NCBI RefSeq assembly: GCF_004402015.1
Contig: NZ_SOPW01000006.1
Span: 62,001 to 126,000 of the forward strand
Direction: 5' to 3'
DNA length: 64,000 nt
DNA from: Filobacillus milosensis
Lineage (GTDB): Bacteria; Bacillota; Bacilli; Bacillales; Alkalibacillaceae
The position numbers were made by a program, and so were the translations under genes. The notes below the pieces were generated by a model. The model was not told the DNA's origin. It searched no databases and saw only the letters and a list, made by a program, of their open reading frames with translations. Shown here in pieces: positions 45,713 to 54,832 of the stretch. Each line of letters starts with the position of its first letter. Position 1 is the stretch's first letter.

Positions 45713-45823
45713 TTTAGAAATTCCTCCTTTAATTGTTACATTGACTAGAAAGTAGTATTTAACAAAAAAAGGATTTTATCCGAATGTGAACAAAGGGAAA
45801 TTTAGGTAACAATAAATCAAACT

Positions 45824-45855
45824 AAAAAGACACCACATATTTAAATTGTGTGGTC
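45824..45855 (-). terminator. Terminator after the 170-residue protein gene
   Basis: ACCACA/TGTGGT inverted repeat with five U following on the minus strand; short stem. Confidence 0.5.
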
Positions 45856-45860
45856 CAGCT

Positions 45861-46382
45861 TTAGTCTTCTTTAAATTTTTCTTCATAGCCTCTGTTGTAT
45901 TCTTTAAAGATTTGCCGCATTTGTTCTTTATTTGGTATTTTAGTTATTTTTTTATAAAGACTTTCTCTCAAAAATAATAATTTCTCATTATATTTTTCAA
46001 GTTCAGTTAGGTCTACTTCTTCACCATTAGTAATCTTATCGCTTATATCATATAACATATGCCCTTGCTCAAACGTCTGTCTATAATATGTATAGTCGGC
46101 TTTATAGTAATGGTATATTGTGTCATAAGCATACGTTTTAAGTACTCTGGATCGAGAGTAAAAATATATGAATTTATCAAATTCTGCTTGAGTGATTTTC
46201 CCATCTGATAGTGCTGTGTTAAGTTCTGATTGGGTCATAATCAAATAATTAGTAGCTTCAAAAAAAGAAAAAGCCATAGATTCTGTATATTCTTTTTCTT
46301 CATGAAGCTGTACTGATTGATATATAAAAGCAGTTCCTAAAAGCAGAACAACAGTTAGTGTTACAATCCAATACTTTCTCAT
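45861..46382 (-). CDS. Hypothetical membrane-anchored protein
   Basis: 173 residues. One N-terminal membrane segment (KYWIVTLTVVLLLGTAFIYQSVQ) with no lipobox, then a helical soluble domain rich in Tyr and charged residues (YFYSRSRVLKTYAYDTIYHYYKADYTYYRQ). ATG at 46382 follows TTAGGTGA; the upstream ATG-like start at 46391 is part of the SD. No family recognised; probably extracytoplasmic. Confidence 0.65.
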   Translation of the reverse strand: MRKYWIVTLTVVLLLGTAFIYQSVQLHEEKEYTESMAFSFFEATNYLIMTQSELNTALSDGKITQAEFDKFIYFYSRSRVLKTYAYDTIYHYYKADYTYYRQTFEQGHMLYDISDKITNGEEVDLTELEKYNEKLLFLRESLYKKITKIPNKEQMRQIFKEYNRGYEEKFKED

Positions 46383-46403
46383 AAGTATCACCTAATTCTC
46401 TAT

Positions 46404-46985
46404 CTATAAATTTAATAAATTATTGAATTTCACAAAACCATTTTTTACCTCCTGGTATTCACGCTCTAAGATACTCATCATGACATCTGTTTCATATTTA
46501 CCTTCTATTAGAGCACCTTCTCTTTCTAAGCCTTCTTGGATAAAACCACATTTTTCATAGCACTTAATGGCTCTCTCATTATACTGCAGCACTCTTAAAT
46601 CAACCCGATGCAGATTTAATACCTCAAATGCATATTGTAATACCAATTGAGTAATTTCTGTTCCTAACCCTTTTCCCCAAACAGAAGGAGCAAAGAGACC
46701 CACAGCGTAACGAGCTCTTTGATCAGTATCATTTACATTAAGCCTGGTATGACCTATCAATCTTTCATTATATTCAACACACCATCCAAGTTTGGTATCT
46801 TTAATAGATTGAATGAATTTAAGTGCTTTGTCCTCTGTTTTCGAAGATATTTTCGTTGTGTCACCACCGTACATCCTAACTAACTCAGGACTAATCGCTA
46901 CACTTAAGTAATCTTCAACATCTTGTTCAATGGGCTGTCTTAAAATAATATTTTTTCCTTTAATGATTGGAGCTGCATTAATCAT
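46404..46985 (-). CDS. RimJ/RimL-type GNAT acetyltransferase
   Basis: 193 residues. Typical segments IILRQPIEQDVEDYLSVA, WGKGLGTEITQLVLQYAFEVLNLHRVDLRVLQYNERAIKCYEKCGF. Start overlaps the stop of the upstream GNAT gene by 4 bases, so the two are translated together. Substrates unknown; related enzymes acetylate ribosomal proteins or antibiotics. Confidence 0.85.
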   Translation of the reverse strand: MINAAPIIKGKNIILRQPIEQDVEDYLSVAISPELVRMYGGDTTKISSKTEDKALKFIQSIKDTKLGWCVEYNERLIGHTRLNVNDTDQRARYAVGLFAPSVWGKGLGTEITQLVLQYAFEVLNLHRVDLRVLQYNERAIKCYEKCGFIQEGLEREGALIEGKYETDVMMSILEREYQEVKNGFVKFNNLLNL

Positions 46986-47557
46986 ATACGACCCTCACCT
47001 TGTTCAAACTGAACTAGCTTTTGATAATCTTCTCTTAACAAACCATAACAATCAACATCTTCATAGGTTCCCCACTTATAATCATGTTGAGGAAAAGTAC
47101 CTTCATAACGGAATCCATTTTTCCTCAGTACTTTAATTGAACCTAGATTTTTCTTCATAACTGTTGCATAGATTCGATTTAATTCTAATTCATTAAAGCC
47201 AAATTCAATTACAACCTTAATTGATTCTGAGACATAGCCCCTCCCCCAATAGGGAACGCCTAACCAGTAGGCTAGTTCACCTCGGCGATGAGCGTCATCA
47301 AGTCGTAAAGTTACAGCTCCAATAAGTTCGTGATTGTTTTTTTCTTCAATTGCAAAAATGAGACATTCATTCTGCTCAGCACGTTCTTGGTGAGTGTTAA
47401 TCCAATCAATTGCACTGTGTTCATAATATGGATGTGGAATGGTCAACGTAGTTTCGGCTACTCGTTTATCACCGGCTAACTCTACAACCCTGGGGGCATC
47501 TTTTAATGTGAAAGGTCTTAACAAAATTCTTTCTGAATCAATAATTGGTATCATCAA
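46982..47557 (-). CDS. RimJ/RimL-type GNAT acetyltransferase
   Basis: 191 residues. ERILLRPFTLKDAPRVVELAGDKRVAETTLTIPHPY, then WGRGYVSESIKVVIEFGFNELELNRIYATVMKKNLGSIKVLRKNGF, both standard for this branch. First gene of a pair with 46404-46985. Sequence similarity between the pair is only at family level. Confidence 0.85.
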   Translation of the reverse strand: MMIPIIDSERILLRPFTLKDAPRVVELAGDKRVAETTLTIPHPYYEHSAIDWINTHQERAEQNECLIFAIEEKNNHELIGAVTLRLDDAHRRGELAYWLGVPYWGRGYVSESIKVVIEFGFNELELNRIYATVMKKNLGSIKVLRKNGFRYEGTFPQHDYKWGTYEDVDCYGLLREDYQKLVQFEQGEGRI

Positions 47558-47593
47558 AATTCCCCTTAAATTTATATATTTTTTGCAACCTGT

Positions 47594-48319
47594 TTAAGAA
47601 GGTATTCCCGAAAGTTTTTCCCACTTATGCTGAATATTTCTCATTAACACGACAGAGTCAAATTCAAGATCATGATCTGAGATATTTAAAACATCACCTA
47701 AGTAAGTTGTTTTAACTTCCTCTGCTTTAAAAGGAGTCATCGTCCAATCATTCGTATGTAAACATAATCCTTGATGGCACTCCCCTTTTTTATCTGGAGA
47801 GTATCCGTTTGCTCCACTTTTAAAGAAACTAGATATTTCCGCAATGCTTTGAAATACACTATTGGGTTGCAGTTTGTCGTGTTCTTTTCCTTTTATAGAG
47901 ATATTGACCTCTTTATCTTTAGATTCCATCGAAAATTCAACTGTATTACCCGTATCATTGACTTGAAAATCTGCTAATTGGTGGGTGCCAGGAAAGATTC
48001 TTCCACCTACTAATGAATTCAACTTTGAATTTGTATCTCTTCTAAAGATATAAACCCCTTCTTTTGTTTCACCATTTTCATCCCACTCTACAGCAATTCG
48101 GTGAGCAGCATTTTCACTCGACATACCAACTGGGATTGAAGACAGAAGAGTTGGTCGAATATTTTCAAGGCGTATTAAGCAAACGCCTATGATGGCTTTA
48201 CCTTTAATTGTTTTAGGTCGAAATGGGTGTGGGAGAATTGTTTCAGCAATGTCTGGATTAAGTTGATAGTTTATAAGCAACCTTCGTTTAATTACCCCAT
48301 CTATAGAGGTCATTGTCAT
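47594..48319 (-). CDS. DUF2071-like protein
   Basis: 241 residues. No signal peptide or membrane helix. RRLLINYQLNPDIAETILPHPFRP and the later GKAIIGVCLIRLENIRP pattern resemble the YqjF/DUF2071 family, whose fold is related to acetoacetate decarboxylase. Good SD (GAGGAGAG). The function is unknown; the assignment is tentative. Confidence 0.55.
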   Translation of the reverse strand: MTMTSIDGVIKRRLLINYQLNPDIAETILPHPFRPKTIKGKAIIGVCLIRLENIRPTLLSSIPVGMSSENAAHRIAVEWDENGETKEGVYIFRRDTNSKLNSLVGGRIFPGTHQLADFQVNDTGNTVEFSMESKDKEVNISIKGKEHDKLQPNSVFQSIAEISSFFKSGANGYSPDKKGECHQGLCLHTNDWTMTPFKAEEVKTTYLGDVLNISDHDLEFDSVVLMRNIQHKWEKLSGIPS

Positions 48320-48339
48320 AAGCTACTCTCCTCTTTAAT

Positions 48340-48858
48340 TTAATTTGTTCTTTGTTTCTCAGCCCAATCTAAAGCTCTTCTTTCCATTTCCGCTACAAAC
48401 TCTTTCTTAGCTGGGCTATAGTCGCGAGTAAGTTCATATTTTGATGCGAGTTCATCCTTAAACTCACTATATCTTTCTACTTCTTCTGGATGGGATCGCA
48501 GGTAATCTCGTAAAACTATGTGACGTTTTATTTGAGGGTTATCAAATTGATAGAAATGGATATGGTGCGTTCTATTTTCTCCGCCCTTTCGAAATAACCT
48601 TCTCCCCTTAATACCCCATTCACCAGCTACATCATAATTCAGTGATGTCATTTTTTCATTATAAGTATCAATGACGCTTATATCTTTCACAATGACCATC
48701 ATATCAATGACAGGTTTAGCCTTCATCCCAGGCACCGAGGTGCTGCCAAAATGTTCAAAATATAAAATTTCATCATCAAAGATATTTTTCAACAACTGCA
48801 CTTCTTGCTCGTACATCCTTTTCCAACCCGATGTGTAGTTACTTAATCTGACTTTCAT
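48340..48858 (-). CDS. GrpB family (UPF0157) protein
   Basis: 172 residues. VRLSNYTSGWKRMYEQEVQLLKNIF, the FEHFGSTSVPGMKAKPVIDMMV nucleotidyltransferase-like core (GSTS with the D in PVIDMMV), and HIHFYQFDNPQIKRHIVLRDYLRSHPEE are diagnostic. The fold is a nucleotidyltransferase; the biochemical role is unproven. Start overlaps the 3' end of a small upstream ORF by 20 bases. Confidence 0.88.
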   Translation of the reverse strand: MKVRLSNYTSGWKRMYEQEVQLLKNIFDDEILYFEHFGSTSVPGMKAKPVIDMMVIVKDISVIDTYNEKMTSLNYDVAGEWGIKGRRLFRKGGENRTHHIHFYQFDNPQIKRHIVLRDYLRSHPEEVERYSEFKDELASKYELTRDYSPAKKEFVAEMERRALDWAEKQRTN

Positions 48859-48979
48859 TTAAATCTTCCTCATTTGTGTAATAATTAGTTTTCTCTATTC
48901 CCTTAACTAACCTGATGAACCAATATAAGGCTATCCAAGGTAAAATGTATGTCGTCGACCATTCTAATAGTTCTTGCAT
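48839..48979 (-). CDS. Small membrane peptide upstream of grpB-like gene, 46 residues
   Basis: ATG at 48979 with a GGAGG site about 10 bases upstream (48989-48993 region). Product begins MQELLEWSTTYILPWIALYW and continues with one membrane segment and a polar tail (KTNYYTNEEDL). The end overlaps the grpB-like start by 20 bases, consistent with translational coupling. No family known. Confidence 0.5.
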   Translation of the reverse strand: MQELLEWSTTYILPWIALYWFIRLVKGIEKTNYYTNEEDLNESQIK

Positions 48980-49021
48980 TATAAAAAAACCTCCAATAAC
49001 TTCTTAAATCGAATTGACTTT

Positions 49022-49420
49022 TTATCCCTCTCTTAAACCAAGATAGGGGATGTCGCCCTTCTCAGTTTCAGCAATAATCACATCACCACTGAATCCTTCT
49101 GCATCATACAATTTTGTACCTACTGGTAGAAAGTTTGAGGTTAAATTTTCAAAGCCTGAATCTGAGCTCGTTTGTTTTTCAATCCGGCCTAAAAATACAC
49201 CCTTAGAAAATTCAGATTCCATAATCCAACTGATATCACTGGCATTTGTATAAACAATACCTCCCTTTTGAAAAAGGTCCGTACCAGAATGTTTTTGCAA
49301 ATACTCTTCAGCAGCTGAAACTTCATTTGAATTTTTTACTTCACCAGAATAATAACTATCTGTATTAGAAGTGCATCCACTAATGATTAAAAAGCTAATT
49401 AGTATAGCCACATATTTCAT
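49022..49420 (-). CDS. Hypothetical lipoprotein
   Basis: 132 residues. Lipoprotein signal KYVAILISFLIISGC with Cys16, then a small soluble domain with SWIMESEFSKGVFLGRIEKQ and PVGTKLYDAEGFSGDVIIAETEKGD, which look beta-rich. No family recognised. SD GGGGTGGG before the ATG. Confidence 0.7.
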   Translation of the reverse strand: MKYVAILISFLIISGCTSNTDSYYSGEVKNSNEVSAAEEYLQKHSGTDLFQKGGIVYTNASDISWIMESEFSKGVFLGRIEKQTSSDSGFENLTSNFLPVGTKLYDAEGFSGDVIIAETEKGDIPYLGLREG

Positions 49421-49448
49421 GCACCCACCCCATTTGAAGTTTTAAAAG

Positions 49449-51026
49449 TTATTTTTCATACTCCAAAAACCAGTCTAAATATCTTGAATAGTCTTCCTCA
49501 AAATATGTCTGAAAAAAGCGTACGAACTCTTGTGTGGTCACTTGTTTGTGTTGGAACTTTTCATAATAAGCATTTAAAAATTTAAATATCGCATCAGGTC
49601 CTCCGTTTTTTTCAAAGAAGTCATATAAACGAACGACCGCATCACCATAAACCAACTTAAAGACCGTTCCTTTCTCAAATTCATCAAGTGGTTGGTTTAC
49701 CGTAACCTCTTTTGAGCCTTTCGGACCTCCAATATTTCTTGAAAACTCTGTTGCCGCTTCCTCGTCATTATATTTTTTCATCAAATAAGCTTCCGTCGCT
49801 AACTCTGTCAATGATTCGTCCAGCCAACCTTCGTTAAAAGGGTCGTTAATCACTTGAAAATAAAACCATTGGTGCGCAACTTCATGTATAAGTGTGTGTT
49901 CACCTTCTGCAAATGGACGGTCAGCGGTAGAAACTTCGATAACACCTGGATACTCCATACCGCCACCATTCATAAGAATATCTAATTCTTGATAAGGGTA
50001 GGGGCCAATTAATGATTGAAAATCACCTAAGGTTTGTTTAGCCGACTTTAAAGTTTTGGTTGCGATATCCTTATTTTCTTTTTCGTAAAACAAGCGAAGG
50101 GTTTGTTCATTTACTTTGTCTGTTAATACTCCCCACGCGTCCTTGTCGAATAGGCCAATTAAAAAATCAGGAACTTGTTCTGCAGTTAATTGACGTGTTA
50201 CTTCTGTAGTTTCATGATTTTCATTTACTGCAGTAGAAGCTAAATAGTAATTATCAGGCGCAGTGATTGTTATATGATATTGGCCAAAACTCGTAAAATA
50301 AGATTCACCGGCTGGTTCATAAGCATTAATATTCCACTCAACATGTTGATATGTAGCAAGCATTGGATACCATTGCGCGAGCACGATGCTAGATTCTGTT
50401 CGTTTAAGACGTATCCCATTTAAAGCAGGTAGATATCTATAAGAAATGGTTAAAGTTTTGCTTGATTCTGGTGTCATTTTTTCTTCCAAGTCGACCGTAA
50501 AATAACCTTTTTCAAATTTATGATTCAGCTTTTGGTTATTATGTGTGACTTGAAAATTTTCTAATTGTCCACTGTCTTCTGAGTAACTCGGTTTATGTTC
50601 CTCTAAAAATGCTTGAGGTATGAAATAAAATGCAACCTGATCCCATTCATCTTTTGATTGGTTCTCTACTTGTATAGTTGCAACAACATCAATCCATCCC
50701 TCTTCGTTTACGTTCAATTCAATATCATAAGTTGCATAATTCCCAGCTTCAGGTGTTTGGGCAGTAAATGCTTCTACTGCTTCCTGATCGATTTCACTAG
50801 GTTGTAATTCTTTTAGGATATTTGTAAAGTTTTTATTCTTTTGAGAAACTGTTTCTTCTTCTGTGGTATCGTCATTTGAAGTGTCATTGTTTTGTGTTTC
50901 AGAACTGTTTTGTTCTTCCTGTTGGGTATGTTCATCTGGATTACTTTCACTTTCGTTTTTCTTTTCTCTGTCTGTGCATGCTGCTAAAAAAACTAATATA
51001 AAAATTACCATAAAAATTTTTTTCAT
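49449..51026 (-). CDS. M1 family zinc aminopeptidase lipoprotein
   Basis: 525 residues. Lipoprotein signal with FLAACTDRE, an acidic Asn/Gln/Glu/Ser linker, an N-terminal beta domain and a peptidase M1 core containing the GGGMEYPGVIEVS (GxMEN-like) loop and the zinc site HEVAHQW with the third ligand Glu 18 residues later (HEXXH-X18-E). It lacks the long C-terminal helical domain of full M1 enzymes. Acts outside the membrane on peptides. ATG at 51026 chosen, 4 bases after GAAGGAA; the upstream in-frame codon at 51053 has no SD. Confidence 0.88.
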   Translation of the reverse strand: MKKIFMVIFILVFLAACTDREKKNESESNPDEHTQQEEQNSSETQNNDTSNDDTTEEETVSQKNKNFTNILKELQPSEIDQEAVEAFTAQTPEAGNYATYDIELNVNEEGWIDVVATIQVENQSKDEWDQVAFYFIPQAFLEEHKPSYSEDSGQLENFQVTHNNQKLNHKFEKGYFTVDLEEKMTPESSKTLTISYRYLPALNGIRLKRTESSIVLAQWYPMLATYQHVEWNINAYEPAGESYFTSFGQYHITITAPDNYYLASTAVNENHETTEVTRQLTAEQVPDFLIGLFDKDAWGVLTDKVNEQTLRLFYEKENKDIATKTLKSAKQTLGDFQSLIGPYPYQELDILMNGGGMEYPGVIEVSTADRPFAEGEHTLIHEVAHQWFYFQVINDPFNEGWLDESLTELATEAYLMKKYNDEEAATEFSRNIGGPKGSKEVTVNQPLDEFEKGTVFKLVYGDAVVRLYDFFEKNGGPDAIFKFLNAYYEKFQHKQVTTQEFVRFFQTYFEEDYSRYLDWFLEYEK

Positions 51027-51136
51027 GTTATTCCTTCTTCCCTTAGTACTCAACTTACTAAATCATTTACTTTTTTATTTTTTTCAAATATCTCTTAAAT
51101 ACTGTTGAAGATTTCTTCTTTTTCGATTAAAATTTA

Positions 51137-51598
51137 TTAATTTACTCTTCTATATATAATTTTAAAATCGTGTTCCCAGTTTTTGTTGTCTTCTGATGTT
51201 TCCCATGAACTTTGTATGGTATCTCCAGACTCATTGATTACCCCAACAAAACGCTGGCTAAAATCTAATTGTGAAAAATCAGGCGTATCCCTCCACACTT
51301 TCCAAACATCATTTTCAAAACTCATATTATAAAGTCGAGTTACACCACGTGAATCAAAATAATGTTGTAAGTAAATATCAGTTTTAGCATCATAGTCATA
51401 AACGATTGTACTACTAGGGAATTCAGGTTGATTTATGAGAGTTCGCTGAACTATAAACTTCTCTTTCTCCATCCAATCAAATACAGTTTGTCCATTAATC
51501 GAATTTGTTTTGAAATGTGGATGAATCACTTCTAATTCCCATTCACCTTTAAAAAATTCTAATCGATTTAACATTTCATCACGAACTGATCTTCTCAA
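51137..51598 (-). CDS. DUF1579-like protein
   Basis: 153 residues. No signal peptide. LEFFKGEWELEVIHPHFK, then VQRTLINQPEFPSSTIVYDYDAK, YLQHYFDSRGVTRLYNM and WKVWRDTPDFSQLDFSQRF: a calycin-like beta barrel pattern common to DUF1579 and related small proteins. Function unknown. Confidence 0.6.
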   Translation of the reverse strand: MRRSVRDEMLNRLEFFKGEWELEVIHPHFKTNSINGQTVFDWMEKEKFIVQRTLINQPEFPSSTIVYDYDAKTDIYLQHYFDSRGVTRLYNMSFENDVWKVWRDTPDFSQLDFSQRFVGVINESGDTIQSSWETSEDNKNWEHDFKIIYRRVN

Positions 51599-51721
51599 GC
51601 AAAGATCCCCCTTTAAATTGACTATTAATGGCTATTAAAATTTCATTTCTTATAGATGTATATATTAATTTGTTCATCTAAATCACCTTTCTTAGTTGAA
51701 CAATAAATGTTTGTTTATTAC

Positions 51722-52420
51722 CTATTTAGTTGCTTTTTTAGAATTTAATTTATTTATAAATTCAATAAGTTCTTTTTCTTTGTCTGTTTTGTACACAATT
51801 CCTTTATCATCTGTAATGATGAAGGTTGTTGAATCATTATATAAGTCTAACAATTCTTTCATATTCTTCACGCCACCTTCACCATTGCTTCGTGATATGA
51901 CCATCCTTTTTAATTGCAATTGATCATTCAGGTTTGAGTAGGACTTATCTTCTTTAGCATTGTAAATGTAAAGCCCGTAGTATCCTTTATCAACTGTCAT
52001 TTCATCAACAAGTTCCTTCTTTGTATAAGGAACAATTGTTACCCCATCAGCTTGATAGGTTGGTAGATTTTCCTGTTGTTCAAAAAGAGTATCAATAGTA
52101 ACCAAATCTTTATCATAGTGCCCTTTAAGCTCAATGGATACTTTTTGACCCATTCTTAACTCATTAAATGAATTTACTTCACCTTTTATTACTGTGTCAT
52201 TCGTTGTTTCAACTGAGAATGCCTCAATAAATTTGTCATCTTCATCATATTCCATTCTTTGACGTTGTTTTTCTGTTAAGTTATCTCCTACATATACTAC
52301 GAATGTATTTTCTTTCTTATTAACATCATTTATTTTCCCTTTGATAGTTACTGTCTCATTGTAAGTACATCCAGTTATCAAAAAGATAATAACCATAAAC
52401 AAACTAGCATAAAACTTCAT
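51722..52420 (-). CDS. DUF3221-type lipoprotein
   Basis: 232 residues. Lipoprotein signal FMVIIFLITGC. The N-terminal part (VTIKGKINDVNKKENTFVVYVGDN... FNELRMGQKVSIELKG) is an OB-like domain of the DUF3221 kind; the C-terminal part (about 125-232) is a second domain with LKRMVISRSNGEGGVKNMKELLDLYNDSTTFIITDDKG. ATG at 52420 with TGGAGGT SD; the in-frame start at 52432 precedes that SD. Role unknown. Confidence 0.65.
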   Translation of the reverse strand: MKFYASLFMVIIFLITGCTYNETVTIKGKINDVNKKENTFVVYVGDNLTEKQRQRMEYDEDDKFIEAFSVETTNDTVIKGEVNSFNELRMGQKVSIELKGHYDKDLVTIDTLFEQQENLPTYQADGVTIVPYTKKELVDEMTVDKGYYGLYIYNAKEDKSYSNLNDQLQLKRMVISRSNGEGGVKNMKELLDLYNDSTTFIITDDKGIVYKTDKEKELIEFINKLNSKKATK

Positions 52421-52628
52421 AAAGACCTCCAAATTTTATTCGTCAGAATATATATACTTTAAATTTTTTACTAACTTGAAAACATTATCTATACACAACT
52501 TTGTTTAATGTTAACATAATATTCCAATAATTTAATTATTAAAATTAAATAGACGATCAAATTTTTTTGACCGCCTACCTTAATCATTACTCTTTCACTT
52601 TTTTGTATTTTTCCAGTTTAATAGTTTA

Positions 52629-53195
52629 CTAAAAAGCGTTTTTATAATAAATTAAATTGTCTGTCCATTCCCCAAATTCAAAGATAAAATTTTTTCTTGT
52701 ACATTCGTAATCCATCCCTACACTTTCTGCTAAATTAATTGAGGCAGGGTTATCTAAATTGATATGGGCTTCTATACGATGGAATTTGAGATAATTAAAA
52801 GCAATATTGAGAGCTTCAGTTACAGCTTCTTTTGCGTAACCTTGTCTCCAATATTGATTATGGATTGAGTAGCCTATCCTTCCCCATTGGAAGTCATCCC
52901 TCTCGATGGTTGAAAAATCAACCATACCTAGGTGCGTCCCGTCTCTTTTCCTAAATACACCAAACACATGAGCAGTGTCGGTAAGTGCTAAATCCTGATG
53001 TTTTTCTACCAGATTATAAAACCATTCCCGTGTACAAACACTCATATCAACTTTACCTTGATCGTGACGATGCTTAGATGGATAACGGTTTTTAAATTCA
53101 TTCAGCCAGTTTTCATAGTCAGATTTCTTTAAAGGCCTTATTATTAATCTTTCTGTCTCTGAAGCAACCTCAAATGTTTCCTCTCTCAATTTCAA
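52629..53195 (-). CDS. GNAT acetyltransferase
   Basis: 188 residues from a TTG start with AAGGAGATG SD. TERLIIRPLKKSDYENWLNEF, then IGYSIHNQYWRQGYAKEAVTEALNIAFNYLKFHRIEAHINLDNPASINLAESVGM. RimJ/RimL-like. The fourth GNAT in 15 kb. Confidence 0.85.
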   Translation of the reverse strand: MKLREETFEVASETERLIIRPLKKSDYENWLNEFKNRYPSKHRHDQGKVDMSVCTREWFYNLVEKHQDLALTDTAHVFGVFRKRDGTHLGMVDFSTIERDDFQWGRIGYSIHNQYWRQGYAKEAVTEALNIAFNYLKFHRIEAHINLDNPASINLAESVGMDYECTRKNFIFEFGEWTDNLIYYKNAF

Positions 53196-53382
53196 AGTGA
53201 CATCTCCTTAGATTAGACTTTTCCTTAAATACGAAACGTACTATATCAAAGTTATTTATTGTATGTACCATAAGCCATCACACCTTTCGATAATAAATGT
53301 TTAAAATATACCTAAGTTTTTTAACTGTAACTTATTTTTCCAGTTAATCTTAATTACATTGATTAATGTTAGCAAAATACCT

Positions 53383-53850
53383 TTAGTATATAAAGTAGTG
53401 TATTACTACAAAAAACAACCAAAGAGTCAAAGGTATCGCTAAACTGATGAATGCGTGAACTAATAAATCACCCTTGTGATATTTTTGAATTAACCGATCT
53501 GTAATAAAAAACATTATCGCTGCTCCTAAACTATAAGGAAGTAGTATAAGACCAAACACACTATGAAAAATAAAAGATAGGAACATTTCTATCTTCTTAG
53601 TCTGTATATTCCTTAATATAAATTTAGCTAATTTATCACTGATAATTGAGGTGAACAATCCATAGGTTAATACTACAGGGACGCTGTATATTAAATAAAT
53701 AGGTACAGTTGAAATAAAAGCTAACATATATTCAGATATTGAGTTAATTGTCTCTCCGAATGGATCTGGAACAATCAATGCTAGTACTATTGCGAACAAA
53801 GACCCAGAAATAGATGCTGAAATAAATTTCCTTGGTAAAATTCCATCCAT
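53383..53850 (-). CDS. Hypothetical four-helix membrane protein
   Basis: 155 residues with four clear membrane helices (about 11-27, 45-67, 87-110, 128-152) and short basic loops. SD AAGGCGAGG. No family recognised. The 187-base gap upstream (53196-53382) holds only AT-rich DNA and no supported gene. Confidence 0.65.
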   Translation of the reverse strand: MDGILPRKFISASISGSLFAIVLALIVPDPFGETINSISEYMLAFISTVPIYLIYSVPVVLTYGLFTSIISDKLAKFILRNIQTKKIEMFLSFIFHSVFGLILLPYSLGAAIMFFITDRLIQKYHKGDLLVHAFISLAIPLTLWLFFVVIHYFIY

Positions 53851-53923
53851 ATTAAACCTCGCCTTACTACCTATTTTTCAATGCGCATTTTGAATTCGCT
53901 CACAATTGAGGATAGTAATCTCA

Positions 53924-54109
53924 CTATTTCTTAAATACATTTATTCCAACTGCTCCAACTACTATGGTGACAGTAATTACTACTACTGCAAACACAAGGT
54001 CTACAGTGTTATACGCACCATCCTTTATACCAAAAAAATATAATATTTCGATAAACAATATTAGTACCCATAATAGGTATAAACCTAACACTTGTTGCCT
54101 ATTTAACAC
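53924..54109 (-). CDS. Small two-helix membrane protein
   Basis: 61 residues from a GTG start, with a very strong GGGGGAGG SD. Two membrane helices (about 9-29 and 36-56), C-terminal Lys-Lys. No family recognised. Close to 54146-54673, which is also membrane-directed. Confidence 0.6.
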   Translation of the reverse strand: MLNRQQVLGLYLLWVLILFIEILYFFGIKDGAYNTVDLVFAVVVITVTIVVGAVGINVFKK

Positions 54110-54145
54110 ACTTCCTCCCCCTTTAAATAAAATATTTATTTTGAA

Positions 54146-54673
54146 TCAAATTATAAAAATAAGCGACAATATTGCTAAACTCATCGGTAATAGCAGAGTG
54201 AGATTTGAGTTTTCTTTTACACTTGTTACTGAAGAGTTTTCTTCTAAAAATTCTTCATAAAATAGCCTTTTACTGTTATTTTCAACAACCTTACCATCTA
54301 AAATTTTAACCATTCCGTTCTGCGCGACTACTGGAATTGTATAATCAGCAAATTCAGCTTGTTCCAATAGTAAAAGGAATTTACCACCTTCCTTTTGGAA
54401 CTCCTTTGCCCAACTCACGTCGTAAATATCAATTCCAGCTATAAACTTATCATGTACATCTCCATCTATTACTTGCTCCACATTAAATTTATATCCTCGA
54501 TATATAAAATCACTTTCTTCAGGGTTACTTTCAAAATTGTATTGCCCAATCACAATAATTTCAGCACGATCAACCACTTTTTGTGGTTCCAATGTTTCAT
54601 AACTAGTTGCAGAAACCTCACCGTTTGTGCTTACTGCAAAAACAATTAACATTAGTAATAAAACTCTCTTCAT
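54146..54673 (-). CDS. Secreted protein with C-terminal membrane anchor
   Basis: 175 residues. Signal peptide (MKRVLLLMLIVFAVSTNGEVSA), a beta-rich middle domain (VDRAEIIVIGQYNFESNPEESDFIYRGYKFNVEQVIDGDVHD... FLLLLEQAEFADYTIPVVAQNG) and a C-terminal hydrophobic segment (LTLLLPMSLAILSLIFII). Probably surface-exposed and tail-anchored. ATG at 54673 fits AAGGTGA better than the codon at 54691. Family not recognised. Confidence 0.65.
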   Translation of the reverse strand: MKRVLLLMLIVFAVSTNGEVSATSYETLEPQKVVDRAEIIVIGQYNFESNPEESDFIYRGYKFNVEQVIDGDVHDKFIAGIDIYDVSWAKEFQKEGGKFLLLLEQAEFADYTIPVVAQNGMVKILDGKVVENNSKRLFYEEFLEENSSVTSVKENSNLTLLLPMSLAILSLIFII

Positions 54674-54778
54674 AACGATCACCTTTTTCATAAGCCAAAG
54701 TTTAAAGTAATTTTAACATAATTTTCTAAATATTATTACTCATTCTTTAGATTATGTAAAAGTTCCTTGAATTGGGCT

Positions 54779-54807
54779 TTAAACATCCCCCCCATAGGGG
54801 ATATAAT
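54779..54807 (+). promoter_or_regulatory. Promoter of the csoR-like-MATE operon
   Basis: A perfect TATAAT (54802-54807) with only a weak -35 (TTAAAC) at 17 bp. The spacer holds a C-tract/G-tract inverted repeat. The weak -35 is compatible with repression or with a regulator that remodels the promoter. Confidence 0.6.
54785..54802. promoter_or_regulatory. Candidate CsoR-type operator
   Basis: Inverted repeat ATCCCC-CCCATA-GGGGAT lying exactly between the -35 and -10 elements and 32 bases before the repressor start codon. Runs of G/C flanked by AT are characteristic operators of the CsoR/RcnR/FrmR family, so autoregulation is likely. Confidence 0.7.
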
Positions 54808-54832
54808 TGAATGAGATTAAGGGGGAAAAATC

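Noticed and set aside
53252-53278. 8-codon minus-strand ORF (MAYGTYNK) with an AAAGGTG-like SD
   Set aside because: Too short to support; no downstream gene close enough for a leader-peptide role.
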